Assembly: GCA_950295325.1 (NCBI GenBank)
Contig: OX485807.1
Coordinates: forward strand, 48,330,440 to 48,390,439
Length of the DNA: 60,000 bases
From: Polytrichum commune
Taxonomy: Eukaryota; Streptophyta; Polytrichopsida; Polytrichales; Polytrichaceae
Direction: 5' to 3'
Shown here piece after piece: positions 11,226-22,082 of the stretch. A model generated the notes under the pieces. That model did no database searches and was not told the origin of the DNA. It was given only the letters and a program-made list of their open reading frames with translations. Position 1 is the stretch's first letter; each line of letters starts with the position of its first letter. Made by a program: the position numbers and the translations under genes.

Positions 11226-12407
11226 CTTTGTCTAGAACATAATTCTTGGCTTGCATTTTCCCTCACCCATAAATTTGCCCCTGAATGAATGTATGCGGAT
11301 GAATGTGGAAACTAAATAACTAATGTGGATGAAACTAAGTTAACTTTATTTCGTCCGGGACTTTTGCCATTTTCTCTCCCTCGACGCACTCGCGCCATCT
11401 GTCTCAACACTTGCATCGGCAAGAGCATTTTCTTTAGCTCTTTTTGAAACGTTCCACTTGTTAACCTTCCGTGTCTCTGCATGTGAATCAATTGTACAAT
11501 TTTTTTTTTCTGTTGGTGTAATCGGTGAGCTTATTTACAGCATACGCATTTCAATTCTCCAAGTCGCCAATCAATTTAGGCTAGGCAACATCATCAGAGT
11601 GTGAGCATTCATCAAATCCTTGAGGTTCTTTGTGTATATTTGCTTGGCGTAGCTGGAAGCCATGCCCACAAGATTAAAGGTGTTTTGCTCTCGAAAGCAT
11701 TGGCAATTGGCAGAGGTATTCGACGAAGCGACAATCAACACAACAGGAACTTCAAAATGATCCATTGGGGGTCAATTTGTGAACCTGTATCCAGTTGTGA
11801 GATACACTTGTGATATGAAGTCTGTGGTATGAGGATCTAACATTTTATTGTCCAAGTACTATGTGCGTTTCTTTCATCTCATCCTTTAGAAATTTCTCAA
11901 GTTTTCTCTTCTATGATTTCTATTGTTGTTAATCAACATGGCTTTTGGTCTGCAATATGATGAGGTGATACTGGCTTTGGAACTTCACGTTTTATAATGC
12001 AGAATCTCTCTCGCGCGCGCGCACACACACACACACTCATGTATATGCATCCTCATTTTAGGTGTTGTGGGGCTCGGCAACATCATCAAAGTGTGAGCAT
12101 TAATTAAACACTAAAATCTTTATTTATGGCCAAGGTTTCCCTTACACCTAAACCCTAAATCCAATGCCTCAGAGACTTGTTCTTCCAGTTCTTAAGAACT
12201 TAGAGAAGCTAGGATTTGAGTTTTTTCTTTTTCTTTTTCTTTTCTTGTGATAGTCTAATCTGCAAGATTGTTGTCTTTTCGCAGGCGTAACTCTGAAATG
12301 CAAGAACTTGCATTTAGTGGAAGTGCATATGTGCAACTCAGTCCAGAATCAATACTTTGTGCATCAAGTTTTGTGCTCTTGATGACTTAAACCGTGGAAT
12401 TTTCAAG
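11226..12407. other. Upstream region of the scramblase gene; probable 5' UTR material
   Basis: A less AT-rich patch at about 11345-11480 and the 'cttttcgcag|gcgtaa' acceptor-like site near 12284 suggest a spliced 5' UTR. A ~45-bp direct repeat occurs at about 11579-11623 and 12069-12113 ('ggcaacatcatcaragtgtgag'). I cannot place the transcription start. Confidence 0.35.
12005..12036. repeat. Compound (TC)(CG)(CA) microsatellite
   Basis: A short TC run is followed by (CG)n and (CA)n. This is simple sequence upstream of the scramblase ATG. Confidence 0.9.
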
Positions 12408-15400
12408 ATGGCAGCAACAGTCCGCACTCGAATATGTCATCGGGTTCTGGCATTACATCTGGTATATAAACAAAACTCTCGTGTAGCTCAAGTATTTCTT
12501 CTGGGTTTTTGCGCACAATGGCCAATTCTGTATCCTGCACGAGGATATTCTATTATGACAATTTTCAGGAGTACAATAGTTGCGACCAAGGATCTCTATT
12601 CCATGTCTATGTTCTTGGATCAGAATGTCAGAACCTGCATCAGCTACCTTTGGGCCTTCATGTGGTTCTCTTGCCCACTTGACTTTACTGTGGAATTCAC
12701 CTCTTGTGACTCGGCAGTATGAAGATGTTTTTTGCATTAAATATTTTGAAGCCCTTGATTCTTGGTATGGTGGTGAGACAGCAGCTTGGAATTGTAAATG
12801 AGACTAAAAGTTTCACGTATGAACTTCTAATAAGAGTATTCTCTATGCATCTAGGTTTGATATTATAATAGTCTTGAGCAACCAAAACTGTGATGGTGGA
12901 GACAGGGTCGAGGATGCTCAAGTAGGAGAGTACTTTCAGCTGAAGCAAGTTCACCTGAATTAAAAAGGATACGTTCTTGTATCTTAGTTGGTGATACCGA
13001 ACATGCAAGAGTAAAATATGTGTATGCAGACGACAACAAGGATATCCCTACGGTGCCAAGTACACCGGATCACCAAAACAGGGATACTAGAGTGAATCGA
13101 CAGCCTTTCAGCACAACTCTCTGCTCCAAAAGTTTCCAAAAATGTAGTCCAGCTGAAACCAGGAACATGCATTTTGGTAATAGCAGTGGGGAAGGACAAT
13201 TATGGAGGGAACTGTCACAAATATCCTTTTTCTCAAAATACTCTTCTGTGCAAAAATCAAGTGGCCCATGCTTAGCTGAGAAACTGCGTCAAAAACAAAA
13301 TCACGCTTTAGTAATTCAGGAGCACTTCAAGCTATTTTCGACACAGGCAGCGGGGGATGCTCAATACGAGCAAGTGCAGGCACCTTCTGCTTCAGATGTT
13401 CATGACACAGATGGCAGCTTGGTGAGAAGATTCTTATGACAACTTTTGTACTGTTGTTTTTTCTTTGTATGTGGTGTAAACTAGCATTTTTACAAGTTGA
13501 TCCTCATCCATGTCTCCTTATAAAAACCTAATAGCATCCCTGTTGATGTCATGGCCCAATAGTTGAATCTACACTACATAAAATTTCAGTACTCTATTCC
13601 ATGATCAATACTCGAAATGTAGTGTTTGCCTTTTGCTATTTACAACCACTTTATCTTTGTAAGTGACAAAGTTCAGGAATTCACAAGTGAACATTTGCAA
13701 TCCTGAAAGTGTTGAAAGTCGATTTGAGAGTTTTTGGGGTTTATCATCTAAAGTGATGTCAGTATCTCTTACTTGTAGAACCATCTATGGTGCTCCAAGT
13801 AAAATACATATGCACTGGACTTGTAATGCAGGTAAAGGCTGCAGGCATCCTGGCGAGGTCGGACTTGTTGATTACTCGCAATGTTGAGTGGGCCAATATT
13901 GCTTTTGGGTTTGAGCAGGTCAGCTGAATGGCATTTTGGTATCCTGCCAAGTTTGTAGAGTTATCCTGTGCTTACAAGGTTAAGTATTTAGGATTTCCAT
14001 AGGTTCACATGCCACCTTTTTGAATAATGCATCCAGTTTCCAGGTCTCTGTCTGGAAATCAATGACATCCGGGGATCAGATAAACAAAATAATGCCCAAT
14101 GAGTGGGATGAGGAAGGTGATTTCACTGCAAATCAAAGGCAAGAGTGGGAATGCTTGAATCTTGCTCAAAGTTTGCAACTCTTTCCTCCTAGAAATGCAA
14201 CTAGGAGGAAAGAGTTGGATCAATCAGGTAATGCATGTATTGAAGACAAAATTGTTGTAACTTCTGTGGTATAATTTGTGAATCTTGTGCAGCAAAATAA
14301 ATACGTGATCATGGATCCCCATCAGCCTCAAGCTGTAAGTAGCAGGGCACTGATCAACATGTAGTCATCTTGCTTATTGAAGAGATTACATCCCTGACAT
14401 TCTATTATTTCTTGTCAACTTTTTCTTGATTTATAAGTTTGATATTGCTTTCACTTACTTCATTGGATTATGAACAACCTAATTTACAGAACATTACATG
14501 GAGACTAAAATAGTTAATTTGTTATACTCATGTTTCTCCTCATCTGATGTTACGCACATATTTTGTAGTTGCAGCCGGTGGGTTATATAATTGAACAAAG
14601 CAATGTTGTTCTTCGGCAGGCAAGTGGCCATTCTTCACTGTAGTTGGCAAGAACTGGAGATATTTCTTTACTTCTCATTCTGTGGTTGTTGAGGCTATTT
14701 GGTAGGTCAACATCTAGTCCATTCGACTTTCATCTGTTGTACAACATACTGACTAGAATAGATTCCCTCTTCACTTATTGCTCTTTTGCACTTTGTTTTT
14801 GAAACATTTAAAGTATCGTTTTTATCTCAGATTTAAAATCTATTTGAATAAGAGGATATACCTGTATCCTTTATGTGCGTGGTCCATATGAGCATGTGGG
14901 TTTTGATCTTTTGCAGGTTTTGGGAGGTAGACGCCCCTTCACTGCATGTGTTCTCGATGCGAATGGTCAGGAAGTGTGTCAGGCAGGTTCTAATCGGCAA
15001 ATTCCTCATTTATATCAGTTTCTAAGAGTGCTGATATAAATGCTGCTTGTCTATTGTCTCTTGTGTTGCACTTGATATGTGCTTCTCCTATCTTGATTTC
15101 TTAGAGGGTTGAATTTTGAATCAAATTGTGCTCTTCAGCCTCAAACCATTGGTCTTGAATGACTTCAAACAGGTTGCTGTTGTTAATTTTGTCTTTGAAC
15201 TATCTACTAGCTTCTTTTAATTGCTACTTCACTCTAATCTCACATTGTTCAAGCAAGCTAAAGAATCACGATAAATAATAATGACACCCTCTAGTCACAA
15301 TAATAATAATGACAATGTCTGATGTATGAAGCATATGTCTGTAGTTGGTAAATCTTGTAGTACGTTAAAAATATATCATGTTTGATGGATACTTGGATAT

Positions 15401-18400
15401 TTTTCTGTTCTCCATTGGTTGGATGTCCTGCAATGGAAATAGCTTTTCAATGTGATCTATGTTTTCATGGGCTGCCAGGTTAAAAGACCAGCGTACTTCA
15501 TAAACAGTTCAATATATGTGGAAATAGATGGAAAAGTAAGTTTTCTAGCAACTGCTATCTGTGAACCTCTGTAGGCAATTGCATTTTGAACTCCACGTTA
15601 CTGCTCATAATTGCGGAACTTTGTGAATCACACCATTAGTTTCTTCAACTATTTTAAGATGCATAGTCACTTTGGGGGCGCTGATTATGATATCAGTCGT
15701 GCGTTGTGTTTAGGTTGTAGGTGAGTGCCATAGCAGGTGGCATCTTTGGAAACGCATATATGATGTTTACTTGGGGTACAGTTTTTTCCTTAACCTCCAA
15801 TCTATTCATATTGCCTACCTGTGAAGGTTTGTAAAGGCTTCAGCATTTTTGGGTTTGCCACAATGTGCGCTTTTCTGCAATCTAAAAGGAATGGAGAAGT
15901 AATTTAGGTTTTTAACTGTTCTTTAACTCTTGTGTCAAAAGTAAAGTGGTGGTAATTTCCTGTGCTACATATGCTATGACAGAAACAAGCAGTTTTCAGT
16001 GGTGGAGAACCCTGGCTTTTGGAACTGGACATTTACCTTGAAAAATGAAACTGGAGGAATCCTTGCAGAAATTGACCGCAATTGGAGAGGGTTTGGCTAT
16101 GAGGTCACTACAAACATCTAAACATGAAGTCTTGATGCTGTTGTTTATGCAGTTTTCTTTTCCAATACTTTTCAAAGTTATAGAAAATGTAGGAGCTTGA
16201 GAAGTGGCCAGCACAACTGGGAATGTTACCATGTTGGACACATGGATTGTATATTTGTGAAAGGAGTCCAGATGTCGTTTGTCTCAAGTGAGATGTCCAA
16301 GAGCAGTGGTACGTACTATTGACACTGCAATTGACACTGCAATGGAAAACTGGTTGCAGTTTTTGACAGATGCGGGACAGTACGTGGTCAGGTTTGGGGA
16401 TGCTCTGCCTAAAGATAGCAGTCCTCAATCGGCCCCTAATTTCGAGGAAGCACAGGATAGAAAGCCATTTCTTTCATTGATGAATGAAAAGACAGGAGCT
16501 GAAGAGATGAAGAAACTACAGCAAGCTGCTGACCAGGTTCATCTACACTCTCACGTGTGAATTTTTTGAGCTCTCAACATCTGAAAGTTAAGTGACGATG
16601 TTTTACATTTATCGCGTTTCCTCAAACTACACCAAACTGTCCTACTAGTGTGGGTAGAAATTAATTTGGAAGTAATTAATGCGGACAACTCTAATTGTCT
16701 AGTTAGGGTGTTTTTAATGTGGGCTCAAGACCCTGGGTCTTCCCCTAAGTCCTCCCTGACCAACGTCTTACATAAAACAGTGATCCACATCCATTTCCAA
16801 GAAATATAATTAATGTGGCCACACTAGTTCTAATTTGGCGTGGATTGAAAATCAATGTGGGTTCTACAGGATTACACTAAATATTGTATTTAGTGTCACC
16901 AATTCTATTTGCCTTGCTCAATACTAATTGTAAACCGCCCATGTAGTGTCACCAACACTGAATGTAAACATTAGTTGTCACTCGTTAAAAAAATTGGGCA
17001 TTATAAATTAAAAATGTTGCAATTACTGTCACTTACTAATTGATATTTCATCCAAATTTCAATCATCCATGGCAATATTTTATTACAGAAATGTTAGGAT
17101 GGAGAATATACCCAACTAAAAGTTAGTTGGGATGACAGTATTTATGAACTCATTAGAAAAGTGTAAGTGTCATCAGAAAAGTTACTACAGTGACATAAAA
17201 TACCACATGATAAAAAATATAATATTTAGTGTAGTGTGAGGCAATTTGGTGTACCGATCATTAGGAATTTGAAAGTATTAGTTGAATCTGTTTTTCTTGA
17301 GGCTTAAGTACTGTTGAATCCATTCATTTATTCTGGTAACAATACAACCACCAGCTTGACAGTTTTTAGATCTACATTATCCTTGATTCTACTTATTTAA
17401 TGACATTAATATGTCTTTAATGTGAAATAACCAGGCTGAATCATTGGTAGTGACTCGCCCATTGAATTTGATGGAGAGGGCGGTGGCATTAGCCTTGGCA
17501 GTGTCACTTGACAATGACTACTTCTCAAGGACAAGCCATGCAGGCCATGCTGGGTATGATACTTTCACAGAAAAGAAACTCAAATTTTAACAACTCAAAT
17601 GGAAAGTTATTTGTTCTGTAAGTCTTTTATAGGGGAATCAGACTGTTTAATCATTATCCACCTGACAAGCATTAGTGCGGTGATAGATATATGGTATGCC
17701 AGATCTTATGGATACTCTTTATTGTAATTCTCTCAAATTAGCAGGCTCTTAAAAAGTCAAGAACATCCATGCGCAGTTGTGTGATTTTGTCCCAGGTGCA
17801 TATTGATGTTTACAACGTGCACTTTGATTTCCAGGATGATGCCCATTTATCCCTTTTACACCTCAGAAGCAGCAACTGGTGATGATCAAACCGGTGGTTC
17901 AGCACCGCCTGGTAGGGAACACTTTGTCTGCATATGTGCATTTTAGTCACACTGGGATGTTTGGAATAGCAACATAGTTGTTACTAGTTGTTACCTGAAT
18001 ACAATGTTCTAGAGATAGTGAGGGTGCTCTCCACGTGTCCTCTGAAGTAACGTCTCTCGGAGTCTCTATTTCGAGGACTGCATAAAAGCCCTGACATTCT
18101 TGAACCCTGGAGCGTTTAGAGTTTGGATTCTTTTTCTGTGATTTGTTATCAGATGTAAAGGATGACTTAAACCCTAAACCCTAGGCCTGAACTTGGATCC
18201 CATGAGAACTCCAAGGTCAAGCCGCCTTGGGTCAGAATAGTGCTCAGATGAGTGACCTCCCTAGTACTTGATTTCTGGTGCATCCTACCACTTATGGTCC
18301 ACCCAACCATAATGGGGTATCATCCGGCTGAATCAAATATTTTCAACCAACCATGTGGGAAAATAGGGGATTGCCCTTTGGGGACATAGGTGTGGGCCCG

Positions 18401-18889
18401 TCTGCGCTTCAATAGAAGGGAGAAATCTTCAAGGTCCTTCCAATTCTTGGGATGCCCATGTCAGGATCACATATCAAATTACACTTAACTTGAAGAGGAA
18501 GCAACACCATAACTCACACTGGTAGTGACATTGGATTCATCTCTTCTCTTCTTATCAGATGTAACAATTTTTGTACTGCATGTGATGTATTTCTTACTAC
18601 ATGGGTGGACTTTTCCCCAGCCCATGGGGGTCCAACAGGGTATGAAGTCTTCCCTGAAGGGGGATCACAAGCTGATGATTCAGTGAGACCGTCAAGCGCT
18701 TCAGACAACCCAACGAGGACGTCAAATGGAAATGATGAGATGATTGCAGACGACCCATTCATGGGCATGTTTGATGAGCAGGATTCTGGGAACCAATTCG
18801 ACAATGAGTCATTATTTGAGGACCCTCCAGACTCAGCTGACGGCTGGGGCCTAAGCGATTGGGGCTCTGGTGATGGTGGTGGCAATTAG
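12408..18889 (+). CDS. Phospholipid scramblase family protein, 13 coding exons
   Basis: Reconstructed exons: 12408-12461, 12906-13421, 13832-13918, 14293-14334, 14575-14619, 14917-14982, 15479-15535, 15714-15775, 15983-16103, 16360-16536, 17435-17553, 17835-17911, 18639-18889. They total 1674 bp (557 aa) and all phases agree. The N-terminus (MAATVRTRICHRVLALHL, then Arg/Ser-rich) looks like a mitochondrial or plastid presequence. The scramblase core (about residues 191-365) shows TRNVEWANIAFGFEQ, GYIIEQSNVVLRQ, RRPFTACVLDANG, SRWHLWKRIYDVYLG, FSVVENPGFWNW, AEIDRNWRGFGYE and TDAGQYVVRFG. ERAVALALAVSLDNDYFSR follows, then an acidic Gly-rich tail. These phrases match plant scramblase-related proteins as I remember them; the family is linked to bilayer lipid redistribution in mitochondria or at the plasma membrane. 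Exons 5 and 6 use GC donors. Exon 1 and the 5' side of exon 2 are the least certain; exon 5 could start at 14569. Confidence 0.85.
14044..14227 (+). other. Possible alternative (poison) exon inside scramblase intron 3
   Basis: Within the intron 13919-14292 an open stretch is bounded by an acceptor (tttccag|gtctct) and a donor (caatcag|gtaatg). It is 184 nt long, not a multiple of three, so inclusion would shift the frame. It adds nothing expected in the scramblase fold, since the flanking exons join directly in the conserved order. It also holds a perfect 17-bp hairpin. Chance splice-like signals are the alternative. Confidence 0.3.
14176..14217. repeat. Perfect 17-bp inverted repeat (8-nt loop)
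   Basis: CAACTCTTTCCTCCTAG (14176-14192) and its exact reverse complement (14201-14217) are separated by AAATGCAA. RNA from either strand would form a strong hairpin. Confidence 0.95.
14620..14621 (+). other. GC splice donor of scramblase exon 5
   Basis: Exon 5 ends ...CGG CAG and the intron starts GCAAGT. Apart from the C this is a consensus donor, and it is the only junction here that keeps the conserved LRQ-VLGGRRPF order in frame. Confidence 0.7.
14983..14984 (+). other. GC splice donor of scramblase exon 6
   Basis: Exon 6 ends ...TGT CAG and the intron starts GCAGGT. Shifting to the GT four bases on would break the phase with exon 7 (VKRPAYF...). Confidence 0.65.
16874..16896. repeat. 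23-bp palindrome in scramblase intron 10
   Basis: ACACTAAATA, three bases, then TATTTAGTGT. The same palindrome with a different 3-base centre occurs at 47621-47643 inside a Harbinger MITE. The surrounding ~0.9-kb intron appears to be transposon-derived. Confidence 0.8.
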
Positions 18890-20382
18890 ACCCTAATGCA
18901 CGCTGCTTACGTGGAGCTCAGAAAGGCACATGATCGAGAGTTTGCAGAACACATTCAGGAAGTTCATGTCGGAGCAACTGGAATTGTCATAGATTTTGCA
19001 ACTGGAGCCTCTTGGGAAGGCTGCTGCATTCTGTAGTCCACTATAATATATATGGTAGATATGTCTTAAGTGGACACTTTTCTGAGATTAAAGCTGTCTT
19101 GTAGGAGATCTTCTTGTAGGAGATTTTCATCACTCAGATTTTTGAGGTACTTGCAAATGAGGGTGAAGGAAACAGCAAAAATGCAATACCAATCTGGAGT
19201 TTGTGGGAATCTGTTATGATTTTCTTAAGACAAGATTCTTCTGCCAAGAAATTAGCCATGTAGGTCTCCTCATAGAAAACTCCCTACCACTCCCATGTGG
19301 AGCCCCAAAAGTTGTGTAATTTGGCCGCTTATTCGCCGCAAATAGGCTTTATGAGAAATTTGTGAGTGGTGGTGGGTGCACCTGCTTTCAAATTGGGTTA
19401 GCAACCTCCTTGAATAATTTGCATGGGAGAACTGATTCAATCACATTCTAAGGCCCACTTTATGCAAGGCTTGGGGCCGGCCCAAGCACTGGCCCAATTT
19501 TATGTGCAATTAAGCCTTCAATTCAACCCAACATTCTCAACTTTTTGCGGGCTCAACCTTGTCACATGTAAAGTGATGAGGCCCGATTTTAGGTGCCGAT
19601 GTGCTCGAGGGGAAAGTGCAGTGAAGAGAATTAACCTTTTATGGACCAATGGTAGAGATGTTCATTATCCAACAGATGAGCCCAATCCAGCCCATGCTAA
19701 GAGTTGGGGCCGAGGAAAAGCTCGCCCCCAATTTCTTCAAGCTAGCTTGAAGGTTGGCGCCAAATTTGTGTCACCTAAGATGCCACATGGGATGAGTGAG
19801 TGTTTAGGCCAACCCCTAGTATAAAGCCCTTGGGCCGGACTTGATGAAACCAAGCGATCCTATTGGCCAAGTCTTTTAGAATTTGGGCCAACCCTCAATC
19901 CAACCCGAGTATAAAGTGGCCCTTAAGTCGAATACTATTTCGAAAGGTGAATGACCACTTAGTGATGTTGGCTGCACAGTTCAACTTAAAGTAGGTATTC
20001 CATTATCAGAGGTGTTTGATCAAGACATGTCTACCTTATACCTTGATAGTTTGGAAAATTATCAAACATGTGAGCAAGCTGGTGTCTAATTATTTCTGTG
20101 CATCTGTATGTGTGAATTCTAAGTACCTATCAGTTGAATGTTCACCCTTTATTTATGGCTATGGTAACATGGTCAGTTTATTGTCCTGATGAAGCAATTT
20201 TCTCTGATTTTTTTTGTTCCACAAGATGAGTAGAGGCCAAATTCCTAGATTTCAATATCAGTAGAGATCCACATCTACACCATTTATCTTCATTTGTGTG
20301 GATTATTATGTGGAGTTATGTATTGCTACTACATTGATTAACCCAACTATTGCGTGTGGTGCTAATTCCCGTAACATGCACT
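18890..20382. other. 3' flank of scramblase; no further gene seen
   Basis: The first few hundred bases are probably 3' UTR. An ORF at 19423-19824 consists largely of repeated 'ggcccaa' phrases and has no ATG start; I do not regard it as a gene. Confidence 0.5.
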
Positions 20383-20390
20383 ACTTTGCC

Positions 20391-20800
20391 CACGGGGAGG
20401 TCACTTCATTGTCAAGTTGACACCACGTGCGGACAAAGTTTGCTACCCCTATATTACATGCCATATATAATTTTAAAATTTATGATATTATTTCTATGTA
20501 TACATAACCATTGATAGTATCTTTTGTATACTTTTTTGAAAATTTTAGTCATCTTTATTATTTTTAGTAAATTTTTTAGTTCAATTCTATGTCATTCTAG
20601 TTAGAAATGGTATGTTTTATGAAAAAAACAAATCATCAAATTTAGTTACCACTTTTGAATATGTCTTAGGTACTGTGTATATCTACTCATGAAAAAAAAT
20701 TGATAAAATTTTGACCCATTTTGGTGGTGCAACTTACCAAAAGAAGATTTTTTTTGGTCGCACGTGGTGTTCAACTTGACAATGGAGTGATCTACCCGTG
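20391..20800. mobile_element. hAT-like MITE, 410 bp, 8-bp target duplication
   Basis: The ends CACGGGGAGGTCACTTCATT and (reverse complement) CACGGGTAGATCACTCCATT begin ~44-bp terminal inverted repeats that continue through TGTCAAGTTGA and CACCACGTGCG. The element is flanked by ACTTTGCC on both sides (20383-20390 and 20801-20808). An 8-bp duplication points to the hAT superfamily. The interior is AT-rich with no ORF. Confidence 0.85.
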
Positions 20801-20894
20801 ACTTTGCCGAGTCTCAAAATTAGTGTGCACTAAGGTGCTTGTAGAGTGATAAAATAAAATAATTAAAAATGCAACATATGCTTGTCAATGATTA

Positions 20895-20985
20895 GTGCTA
20901 GGATGAATAGTGCTAGTAATTACAGTGAATAGTGTTGCTATGAATAGCATTTCTTTTTGATGAATAGTGCCGAGATGAATAATAC
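20895..20985. repeat. Degenerate short tandem repeat 'gatgaatagtg'
   Basis: Variants of g(a/c)tgaatagtg(c/t) recur about six times. The block is low-complexity and non-coding. Confidence 0.6.
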
Positions 20986-21599
20986 TTCCTAGATCTTTTG
21001 GTGGCATTAATTTCCATAGCATAAAGAAGTTTAGTACCACCTTCATTAATTTCCCACATGCCCTATTAGCCCTCCCTCATAATTGGGATAATCAATGTGG
21101 CTTCGACCAATGCTATATTGGCCTTTTATGCCCTTCCATATGGATTAATTTCCCAAGCCATCCCAACCCCTCAAGGCCATGCCCATACAAGCGCATGCTT
21201 TGCAAAGTTTCACGTACTCACCACTAGCTTATGGACTTACATGTGCTTCATAACATGCCATCTATCGTAAAGAATAGGCTCCCTTATGTCGAAGGTGGGT
21301 ATGGGACACCTGGGTGATGTGACGGGTACATGGATTGGGGCATGTAACACTTTTTTTTGGAAACCGTTCAATTGTTTTGACAAATAATGGTGGGGAACAG
21401 TGGGTTGATAGCCTCATCACACCACCACCGCCGCCACATGCTCTATTGTATGTAAATAAGTTTCTACTAAAGATGCACATAACATAGTCTGAATGTGGAG
21501 AATATTCCTTGGAATGATGTCGGTCCCACATAACATTGTTATGGATCTGAATAATGTTATGCAATTTTCTTCATAAGTATGCCCTAATTAAACATGACA

Positions 21600-22080
21600 T
21601 TGTCGTGAAGTTTAATGTAAAGCTGCAATCTTGGCAACGTCTTTGATGGTAAACTTGTAGGCTTGTTTCTCAAACATTCGCAGTGACCGCCTGAAGCTTT
21701 CGCCCTGCCGGGCTTGAGAGCTAATGCAGCTTCCAAACCTTCCTTGGATATCTGAGACGTTGGCAGTGAGATATGAGTGGAGTTTTATGGGAGGCTAGGA
21801 TTACAACAAGTATGGGAGACTCTGTGAAGAACAGAAATACAAAATGGTTGAATTTCTTGACATGAGCCTCACAAACATCATACGATCGTTCGAAATGGTT
21901 GTAGAAGAATGCATCCGGATGAATTGAAATCGACGAAGAGAAATTAACGGATGTCTACGAATCCTTCGGGCTGGGGATGTCAGCATTATTATACATTGTG
22001 AGACTTCATTCGTCTGCTGTGAGGTCCAAGTTTAGGGCCCAAGTTCTTCGGAGCCCGAGCATTCGTTGAAGTCATCGCTG
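21600..22080. repeat. Tandem unit copy A (3' part only)
   Basis: Matches about 22985-23450 of copy B and 26910-27260 of copy C, with phrases such as 'aggcttgtttctcaaacatt' and 'tttcgccctgccgggcttga'. No protein was recognised on either strand. Confidence 0.8.
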
Positions 22081-22082
22081 TG

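Noticed and set aside
12357-12722. 121-codon ORF as a separate gene
   Set aside because: It overlaps scramblase exon 1 in part and continues through its intron. Only the exon 1 part in its proper frame is kept.
18170-18183. Telomere-like 'taaaccctaaaccctagg'
   Set aside because: Only two units; common by chance in plant introns and promoters.
19423-19824. 133-codon plus-strand ORF
   Set aside because: It starts at a non-ATG codon, is full of repeated 'ggcccaa' text, and has no domain; a chance frame in repeat-like DNA.
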